DNA of 64,000 bases from Streptomyces lomondensis (GTDB lineage: Bacteria > Actinomycetota > Actinomycetes > Streptomycetales > Streptomycetaceae), in assembly GCF_014651035.1 (NCBI RefSeq), contig NZ_BMWC01000008.1:1-64000 (forward strand). Direction: 5' to 3'. The translations under genes and the position numbers were made by a program. Below the pieces are notes generated by a model that made no database searches, was not told the DNA's origin, and worked only from the letters and a program-made list of their open reading frames with translations. Positions 59,350 to 64,000 of this stretch are shown piece after piece (the stretch's first letter is position 1; the number at the start of each line of letters is the position of its first letter).

Positions 59350-59407
59350 CCCTAGGGTTCCCTAAGGTTCCCTGCGGTGTCAAGCGGTAAGCTAGGGAAC
59401 CTAAGGG
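59350..59407. promoter_or_regulatory. GntR (KorSA-like) operator cluster with divergent promoters
   Basis: AGGGTTCCCTA (59354-59364) and AAGGTTCCCT (59364-59373) are direct repeats, and CTAGGGAACCTAAGG (59392-59406) is the inverted counterpart. A TTGACA on the minus strand (59383-59378) lies between them and could be the -35 of the transfer operon, overlapped by the repeats. The GntR gene starts 25 bp downstream, so autoregulation plus repression of transfer genes is expected. Confidence 0.72.
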
Positions 59408-59431
59408 CACTGCGATGAGGGAGCTGACGAA

Positions 59432-60190
59432 ATGGCTGGTCAGGCTGACAATCGAGCGCCATACGCGCGGATTGCCGCCCATTACGCGGACCTGATCGCG
59501 TCGGGTCAGCTACAGCCGGGAACACTTCTGCCGAGCATCAAAAACCTCTCGGAGGAGTGGAGTGTGAGCACCGCGACGGCCGAGAAGGCGTTGCGCAAGC
59601 TGCGCAACGATGGCCTGGTGAGGGGGATCCACGGAATCGGGACGGAGGTCTTGGACCGCCCCGGCCCAATGTCTTCGGGATCCCAACGGCAGGACCGCGG
59701 GCGGCGTACCGGATCGAGTTGGGGATCAGGCGAGCGGTCCGACTCGCACCAGGCCGCCGTGGTACCCGCGCCGGCAGACGTGGCTCAAGCCCTTGACATT
59801 GAGCCCGGTTCCGAGGTGATCCGGCGACGCCGGGTGTACAGGGACCGGCATGGCATCGTGGCACACAGCACGTCCTGGATCCCCGCTCGGTACGGGAAGC
59901 TCATCCCGCAGTTGGCGATGAGCGAGCGACTGACCGGGGGAACCTCGCTCCAGCTCATCGCGCAGGCGACCGGCCGCCCGATCACCCATCGAATCGACTC
60001 CGCCTCTGCACGCCTGCTGACAGCGGAGGATGCCCAACTCCTGGAGTTGGACCCGAGGACCCCACCCGATGAACCAGTGGTCGTCATGACAGCGAAATTC
60101 ATCGACAGCGAGGGCAGCATCGTGGAGTACGGCGTCGACCTCGGCGCTCCTGGGCGCACCTGGCGGACGGAGTCGGAGGTCTTCCAGTGA
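59432..60190 (+). CDS. GntR/HutC-family repressor (KorSA-like)
   Basis: A 252-residue repressor. The winged helix is at about 8-75 (YARIAAHYADLIASGQLQPG, LPSIKNLSEEWSVSTATAEKALRKL); a UTRA ligand-binding domain spans about 105-245 (VIRRRRVYRDRHGIVAHSTSWIP). Position, divergent from the transfer operon and preceded by repeated AGGGTTCCCT sites, matches KorSA of pSAM2, which silences replication and transfer until induction. ATG 59432. Its stop overlaps the next gene (GTGA). Confidence 0.9.
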   Translation: MAGQADNRAPYARIAAHYADLIASGQLQPGTLLPSIKNLSEEWSVSTATAEKALRKLRNDGLVRGIHGIGTEVLDRPGPMSSGSQRQDRGRRTGSSWGSGERSDSHQAAVVPAPADVAQALDIEPGSEVIRRRRVYRDRHGIVAHSTSWIPARYGKLIPQLAMSERLTGGTSLQLIAQATGRPITHRIDSASARLLTAEDAQLLELDPRTPPDEPVVVMTAKFIDSEGSIVEYGVDLGAPGRTWRTESEVFQ

Positions 60191-60864
60191 CATTCGAGGA
60201 CGACACGCTCTTGAGCGTGCTCGAAGACCGCTTGGGTACTCTGCTTGCCGCTCGACGTAGCGGCCCGCTCGCCCCCGAAGCCGAAGCCGAAATGTCTGCC
60301 ATCACCCAGACAATGACAAGGTCAATGCCCCCACGTCCGCCCTTCTGCGTCCTGATGGCCGGGTTGCCCGGCTCCGGCAAGACAACGCTCGCGCGTGTTC
60401 TCACCGCTCGCGGGTTCGTGCGCCTGTCCGTCGATGAGGAGATGTGGCGCCGCCACGGCGTGTATGGCGTGGACTTCCCGCGGGGCACTTTTCCCACCCT
60501 TGAGCGTCCGGTCCTTGAAGATCTCGCCGTGGAGCTCCGCAAGCACCTGGAGGCTGGGCACGACGTTGTCGTCGACCATGGCTTCTGGACGCCGGACGAC
60601 CGCGCACGTTGGCGCGCCATCGCGACCGACGCCGGCGCCACTCCGGTGCTCGTCTATCTCGCAGCAAGCCACGATGAACTCTGGGCACGGATCAGCAAGC
60701 GCAACAAGGACCACGCGCACGACCCCAACGCGATCTACTTCTCCGAGAGCGACCTCCAGCGGTACCGCACTCGGTTCACACCTCCCGGATCGGAGGAACC
60801 GCACTTCACGTACCGCGGCGATCCCGCGGCCGTGGTCGCGGCACTTGACGCCGCTCGCCCCTGA
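60187..60864 (+). CDS. P-loop kinase (AAA_33 / zeta-toxin-like)
   Basis: A 225-residue NTPase with Walker A MAGLPGSGKTTLARVL (56-71), a DEE segment LSVDEEMW and a later VVDHGFWTPDDRARW acidic motif. The size and motifs match small-substrate kinases of the AAA_33/zeta group. It is translationally coupled to the GntR gene, a pairing common in AICEs. Whether it phosphorylates a metabolite, a tRNA or acts as toxin is unknown; no antitoxin-like ORF precedes it other than the repressor. GTG at 60187. Confidence 0.8.
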   Translation: MTFEDDTLLSVLEDRLGTLLAARRSGPLAPEAEAEMSAITQTMTRSMPPRPPFCVLMAGLPGSGKTTLARVLTARGFVRLSVDEEMWRRHGVYGVDFPRGTFPTLERPVLEDLAVELRKHLEAGHDVVVDHGFWTPDDRARWRAIATDAGATPVLVYLAASHDELWARISKRNKDHAHDPNAIYFSESDLQRYRTRFTPPGSEEPHFTYRGDPAAVVAALDAARP

Positions 60865-61352
60865 CCCTCACCACGCCCGGCGCCGCCGGCTTCAGCGCTC
60901 ACATAGAACATGCGAGGCAGCGAAGCGAGCAGCGGTTGAGACCTTCGTCACATACGTGGTTGATGCGAAGGCAACTGTCATCAGGGGTCACAATCGGACG
61001 ACGCCACTGGCGCCGTCTCTTATGGCTCGACATGGGCGCCCGGGCAGCGCATGCGGGGAAGTGCGTGTCCCAGGGGGACACAGTGCCGCGACCTGCACAT
61101 TGCTTCTTAAAAAGTGCAACATCGGGTTGCAACCCAACCTTACAAAACCCCAGATGGCATTGCATGGCAATGCCGATACGGGGACTCTGACGCGGGGGTT
61201 GCACTAGCGAAGCGCAACCCTTGGTGCCTGTTTCACAAGGTGCGCGATTCGCGTCTGATGGGTCACCCTGTTGGCTCCTAACCGCAGCGCCTGCCCCCGC
61301 CACACTTTGCCGGCGGACGGGGGCAGCACGCCTGACTCATCGGAGAGCCGTA
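60865..61352. other. Non-coding region near attR
   Basis: No gene supported. The DNA is less GC-rich than its surroundings and full of small symmetries: GGGTTGCAACCC near 61122-61135, GGCATTGC..GGCAATGCC near 61156-61175, and several GTTGCAC/GTGCAAC words between 61093 and 61210. It could hold regulatory or recombination sites of the element. Confidence 0.5.
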
Positions 61353-61538
61353 ATGAGTGTTGCCCAGTGCTTACCTCTGCCGTCAAGTGAAGCCCGCGTC
61401 CGTTGGGTCGTTGTGGCGATCCTGGTCGTAGTCGCGACCGCTTCACGGCAGGTCGCAGAAGTCCTCGCCTGCGCCGCGAGTGCTGCGGCGGTAGTCGGCC
61501 TTAGTGCCTCCCAGAAGTGCAGTGGAGTGACGCACTAG
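61353..61538 (+). CDS. Putative 61-residue membrane peptide
   Basis: A short frame with a plausible ribosome binding site (GGAGAG, 7 nt before ATG 61353) and one hydrophobic segment (VRWVVVAILVVVATA) plus an Ala-rich second one. It includes a TTA codon (CLPL region). It lies between the kinase gene and attR. Family unknown; it may not be a real gene. Confidence 0.4.
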   Translation: MSVAQCLPLPSSEARVRWVVVAILVVVATASRQVAEVLACAASAAAVVGLSASQKCSGVTH

Positions 61539-61544
61539 GTCTGC

Positions 61545-61573
61545 GTTGGCGTACGCCAACCCGTACGCCAACA
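61545..61573 (+). promoter_or_regulatory. Putative integrase arm-type sites, right
   Basis: Contains the 16-bp palindrome GTTGGCGTACGCCAAC (61545-61560) and two TACGCCAAC copies (61552 and 61565), the same pair as at 48126-48147. It lies about 70 bp inside attR. Confidence 0.6.
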
Positions 61574-61644
61574 ACAGCGCACAAGGACGAGCAACCGAGG
61601 CCGCCTGCGCCCTGCGCGATCAGGCCCTCGCCCGCCAGGACACG

Positions 61645-61702
61645 GCCTGAAAAGCGGAAGGTCGCCGGTTCGACCCCGGCCCCAGCCACCGCAGCCCTCA
61701 CC
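61645..61702 (+). repeat. attR core direct repeat (tRNA-Phe 3' half)
   Basis: 58 bp identical to 48016-48073. Only the 3' part of the tRNA is present, so this is not a functional tRNA gene but the right junction of the element. Confidence 0.95.
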
Positions 61703-61709
61703 GGGCCTG

Positions 61710-61740
61710 AGCCCCTCTCCGTCGACAGCGGAGAGGGGCT
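61710..61740 (+). terminator. Terminator (right copy)
   Basis: The same 12-bp-arm hairpin as at 48082-48112, followed by CTTTCG. It marks the extended similarity of the two junctions. Confidence 0.85.
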
Positions 61741-61832
61741 CTTTCGTGCTGTCTCGTCCGCAGTTGCCGCACCAGGGCCGACCTCAAAAGAGCCCTCGAA
61801 TATGACACGCAGTACATGTCCGTGCACACAGA

Positions 61833-61850
61833 GCGTGAACTAGTTCACGC
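61833..61850. promoter_or_regulatory. 18-bp perfect palindrome
   Basis: GCGTGAACTAGTTCACGC, 115 bp before the DHFR-family relic. Its symmetry and AT centre suggest a repressor site (ArsR-, MarR- or TetR-type). No regulator gene is next to it now. Confidence 0.55.
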
Positions 61851-61964
61851 CGTGGCCATCACCGCCGCAGCAGCGTGCGTGCTGGTTCCGCAGTCGGGTT
61901 CACAGCCGGCACACGCTTCCTGCGTGAGCGATGAGTTCGGGCGGCGGATCGGGTCTGCCCTGGC

Positions 61965-62138
61965 ATGACTCGAATCATCGCTGACATCTCGGCCTCCCTC
62001 GACGGCTTCGTCACCGGGCCCGGCGTGCTGGGTGCAGGGACGCCCCTGTTCACCGGCGGAGCGCCGCGCACGCTGGTGCAGCGGAGCGTGACTTCGGCAT
62101 CGCCGGCGACGCACCTGACCTACGACGTCCTCCGGTGA
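61965..62138 (+). pseudogene. DHFR/RibD-family gene with large internal deletion
   Basis: A 57-codon open frame joins the typical start of dihydrofolate-reductase-family proteins (MTRIIADISASLDGFVTGPG) directly to their typical end (LGAGTPLFTGG ... THLTYDVLR). Family members have about 190-200 residues, so some 130-140 are missing from the middle while the frame is kept. It is followed 4 bp later by the alpha/beta-hydrolase gene, so it may have been the first gene of an operon. Confidence 0.75.
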
Positions 62139-62142
62139 TCCG

Positions 62143-62985
62143 ATGACCACCGTCAACGCCAATGGGATCACCTTGGGCATCGAGTCGTTCAGTGCCGACG
62201 ACGCGCCACTCGTCCTGCTCGCGGGCGGGACGACGATGCTCTCCTGGCCCGACGCGCTGTGCGAGCGCCTCGCTGCCGGCGGGCGCCGCGTGGTGCGCTA
62301 CGACCTGCGCGACAGCGGGGAGTCGACGACGGCGGACCCGACGGCGCCCGCCTACACCCTGCGCGACCTCGCCGCCGATGCGGCGGCCCTTGCCGACGTG
62401 CTCGGCGGCGGGCCCGCGCACCTCGCGGGGGTCGGCGTCGGCGGGATGGTCGCCCAAGTGGCCGTCCTCGACCATCCGGACGCGTTCTCGGCACTCACCC
62501 TGGTCGGCACCCGCGCGGTTGCGCCCGGCCCGCCCGATGACGACCTCCCCGACCACGACCAGGCGACGATGAGCCGGCTGTTCGCGCGTCCGATGCCCGA
62601 CTGGGCCGACCGCGAGGCGGTGGCGGAGTTCGCCGCCGCCAGCGCGGAGATCCTCGGCGACGACCCCGTCGCCGCGCGTGCGATCGCCACACGCATCTGG
62701 GACCGCACGCCCGGCACCGCACCCCCGGTCCAGATGGCCAACCAGATGGGCATGGTGTTCTCCAGGCTCGACTGCAAACCCCGCTGGCGCGAGCGCCTGC
62801 CCGAGATCGAGGTCCCCACGCTCGTCGTCCACGGCCGCCGCAACCGCTTCTTCCCCCTCGGCAACGGCGAGGCGATCGCCCGCGAGATCCCCGGGGCGCA
62901 GCTGCTCGCCCTCGAGGAGACCGCCACCGCGATCCCCGATGCGGCGGTCGGCGAGGTCGCCGAGGCGATGCTCACCCTCGGGTAG
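62143..62985 (+). CDS. Alpha/beta-hydrolase-fold protein lacking the canonical triad
   Basis: A 280-residue protein with clear alpha/beta-hydrolase layout: LLAGGTTMLSWPD oxyanion region, RYDLRDSGEST, nucleophile elbow, then VPTLVVHG and FFPLGNGEAIA. The elbow reads GVGVGGMVAQ, with Gly where Ser is expected; the acid position after VVHG reads RRNR instead of an Asp; and the C-terminal His region reads EETATAIPDAA without His. It may be a non-catalytic member or a decayed gene. ATG 62143 is 4 bp after the DHFR relic stop. The third copy of the tRNA-Phe end begins right after its stop. Confidence 0.8.
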   Translation: MTTVNANGITLGIESFSADDAPLVLLAGGTTMLSWPDALCERLAAGGRRVVRYDLRDSGESTTADPTAPAYTLRDLAADAAALADVLGGGPAHLAGVGVGGMVAQVAVLDHPDAFSALTLVGTRAVAPGPPDDDLPDHDQATMSRLFARPMPDWADREAVAEFAAASAEILGDDPVAARAIATRIWDRTPGTAPPVQMANQMGMVFSRLDCKPRWRERLPEIEVPTLVVHGRRNRFFPLGNGEAIAREIPGAQLLALEETATAIPDAAVGEVAEAMLTLG

Positions 62986-62988
62986 AAG

Positions 62989-63013
62989 GCCGGTTCGACC
63001 CCGGCCCCCAGCC
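62989..63013 (+). repeat. Degenerate third copy of the tRNA-Phe 3' end
   Basis: GCCGGTTCGACCCCGGCCCC, one extra C, then AGCC: this is the T arm and acceptor end of the tRNA-Phe gene with a 1-bp insertion, preceded by GAAGG with 3 bp lost. It lies about 1.3 kb right of attR and looks like the scar of an earlier integration at the same tRNA. Confidence 0.7.
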
Positions 63014-63018
63014 CAGCA

Positions 63019-63048
63019 GAAGCCCCGTCGAGAATTCGACGGGGCTTC
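63019..63048 (+). terminator. Strong terminator hairpin
   Basis: GAAGCCCCGTCGA and TCGACGGGGCTTC are perfect 13-bp arms around GAAT. It separates the hotspot from the helicase gene. Confidence 0.85.
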
Positions 63049-63079
63049 ACCCTTCGCCGAGGACCTCCACGGCGGGCAG

Positions 63080-63129
63080 CCGAAGGAGCCACAGGCCGCC
63101 GCAGGCACCCGGCCCCACCGCCGGAGGCA
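63080..63129. repeat. Short dispersed repeat, copy of 12994-13043
   Basis: About 50 bp matching 12994-13043 with few mismatches, ending about 45 bp before the helicase start codon. Confidence 0.7.
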
Positions 63130-63175
63130 AAAGCGTTCGCCACGAAATTCCGTGGGATGAGATCCTGGACCCCGT

Positions 63176-64000
63176 ATGTCTACGCAATCCGCCCCCGCCC
63201 TCGGCGCCCTCGCCCCCCGCCTGACCGAGCTGTCCCTGCGCGACGCGCACCGGCTCGGGCGCAGGCTCGAAGGTGCGCGCAAGATCCGTAAGCCGGAGGC
63301 CCGGTCCGCCGTCCTCGCCGAGATCGAGGCCGAGATCGCCAAGGGCGAGGAGCGTATCGCCACCCGGCGCTCCCGCGTGCCCCGCGTCACGTACCCCGAG
63401 CAACTGCCGGTCAGCCAGAAGAAGGACGACATCGCGGCCGCGATCCGCGACCATCAGGTCGTGATCGTCGCCGGCGAGACCGGCTCCGGCAAGACGACGC
63501 AGATCCCCAAGATCTGCATGGAGCTCGGCCGTGGCGTGCGCGGCATGATCGGCCACACCCAGCCGAGGAGGATCGCCGCCCGGACCGTCGCCGAGCGCGT
63601 CGCGGAGGAGCTGGACACCCCTCTCGGCGAGGCCGTCGGCTGGAAGGTCCGCTTCACCGACCAGGTCGACCCGGACGCCACCTTCGTCAAGCTGATGACG
63701 GACGGCATCCTGCTCGCCGAGATCCAGACCGACCGCGAGCTGCGCGCCTACGACACGATCATCATCGACGAGGCCCACGAGCGGTCCCTCAACATCGACT
63801 TCCTGCTCGGCTACCTCGCCCAGCTGCTGCCCAAGCGCCCGGACCTCAAGGTCGTCATCACCTCGGCGACGATCGACCCCGAGCGCTTCTCCCGGCACTT
63901 CGGCGACGCCCCGATCATCGAGGTCAGCGGCCGTACGTACCCGGTGGAGGTCCGCTACCGCCCGCTCCTGGAGGAGGACGGCGACGACGCCGACCGCGAC
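63176..64000 (+). CDS. hrpA: DEAH-box ATP-dependent RNA helicase HrpA (partial, 5' end)
   Basis: The first 275 codons of a large helicase, open to the right window edge (full family length is about 1300 residues). An N-terminal helical segment (RLTELSLRDAHRLGRRLEGARKI) precedes the motor: Walker A GETGSGKTTQIPK, TQPRRIAA (Ia), TDGILL (Ib), IIIDEAHERS (II, DEAH) and ITSATI (III). HrpA acts on structured RNA and stalled ribosomes. The ATG at 63176 has only a weak ribosome binding site. Confidence 0.95.
   Translation, partial: MSTQSAPALGALAPRLTELSLRDAHRLGRRLEGARKIRKPEARSAVLAEIEAEIAKGEERIATRRSRVPRVTYPEQLPVSQKKDDIAAAIRDHQVVIVAGETGSGKTTQIPKICMELGRGVRGMIGHTQPRRIAARTVAERVAEELDTPLGEAVGWKVRFTDQVDPDATFVKLMTDGILLAEIQTDRELRAYDTIIIDEAHERSLNIDFLLGYLAQLLPKRPDLKVVITSATIDPERFSRHFGDAPIIEVSGRTYPVEVRYRPLLEEDGDDADRD

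Larger units (their letters stand above)
48016..61702. mobile_element. Actinomycete integrative and conjugative element (AICE) in tRNA-Phe
   Basis: About 13.6 kb bounded by a 58-bp perfect direct repeat (48016-48073 and 61645-61702) that starts in the anticodon loop of tRNA-Phe. Near-identity continues through a shared terminator hairpin to about 48121 and 61749. Inside are a tyrosine integrase and Xis, Prim-Pol/DUF3631 replication genes, a C5 methyltransferase, an FtsK/TraB translocase, small membrane spread-type proteins, and a GntR (KorSA-like) repressor. This set is diagnostic of AICEs that replicate autonomously and transfer double-stranded DNA. All core genes look intact. pMEA100 of Amycolatopsis is a known AICE in tRNA-Phe. 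Confidence 0.92.

Noticed and set aside
60187..60864. Zeta-type toxin with antitoxin
   Set aside because: The upstream coupled gene is a full-length GntR repressor, not an epsilon-like antitoxin, so a toxin-antitoxin call is not supported.
60865..61303. Short frames on both strands in the region left of attR
   Set aside because: No ribosome binding sites or recognisable domains; composition and small palindromes point to non-coding DNA.
61645..61702. Second tRNA-Phe gene
   Set aside because: Only the 3' half is present; the 5' acceptor, D arm and half of the anticodon stem are missing. It is attR.

Overview
The window is high-GC actinobacterial DNA, almost certainly Streptomyces. Evidence for this: GC-saturated third codon positions, frequent GTG starts, a Streptomyces-type 16S 5' end, a tRNA-fMet and tRNA-Glu/Asp/Phe set, an AtrA-type TetR gene divergent from a type II NADH dehydrogenase, and only occasional TTA codons. 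From memory, the backbone gene order follows S. coelicolor SCO4122 (MarR) down to about SCO4092 (HrpA helicase). That correspondence is recall, not a search result.

Region 1 (1-9.3 kb): the 5' end of a 16S rRNA gene (minus strand) with a multi-promoter leader; a MarR/MFS efflux pair; a PAS-PP2C-HATPase regulator; NADH dehydrogenase divergent from the AtrA-like regulator; and an ECF sigma factor fused to a zinc finger, a membrane span and an NPCBM-like domain. Region 2 (9.3-23.4 kb): a SARP/AfsR-like regulator, an asparagine-synthase-like protein, a sporulation-associated regulator with a TTA codon, an LhgO-type oxidase, TrmB, a PrsW-type protease with a TTA codon, an aldo/keto reductase, and an M23 endopeptidase behind a ydaO (c-di-AMP) riboswitch. 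Two copies of an intergenic repeat sit at 12.7 and 18.8 kb.

Region 3 (23.8-35.9 kb): tRNA-fMet; a lipoprotein lyase; a MarR-controlled pair made of a RibD-like reductase-deaminase in reversed domain order and a GTP cyclohydrolase II, with three matching operators; two more MarR genes around a SigB-family sigma factor; and a translationally coupled stressosome module (PP2C, RsbR, RsbS, RsbT, HATPase-RsbX). A tandem P-loop protein follows. Region 4 (36-47.7 kb): a LacI-regulated alpha-glucoside ABC importer with a GH13 enzyme; tRNA-Lys; a DEAD-box helicase with a repetitive RGG/RD tail; a lipoprotein, a small metallopeptidase and a membrane metallophosphoesterase; then tRNA-Glu, -Asp and -Phe.

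Region 5 (48.0-61.7 kb): an integrative and conjugative element of the AICE type inserted in the 3' half of tRNA-Phe, bounded by a 58-bp perfect direct repeat. Minus-strand genes run from DUF6284-like and PycTM-like proteins through SpdB/DUF2637, RRQRL, TraB/FtsK, a C5 methyltransferase, Prim-Pol and a DUF3631 ATPase to Xis and Int. A divergent GntR repressor and P-loop kinase are on the plus strand. The leader of the transfer operon strongly resembles the host rrn leader, including the boxA-like segment, and is followed by a terminator-like hairpin. This is the most unusual signal in the window.

Region 6 (61.7-64 kb): relics at the insertion hotspot (a deleted DHFR-family gene, an alpha/beta-hydrolase without recognisable catalytic residues, a degenerate third copy of the tRNA-Phe 3' end), followed by the 5' part of an HrpA-type DEAH helicase that runs off the window.
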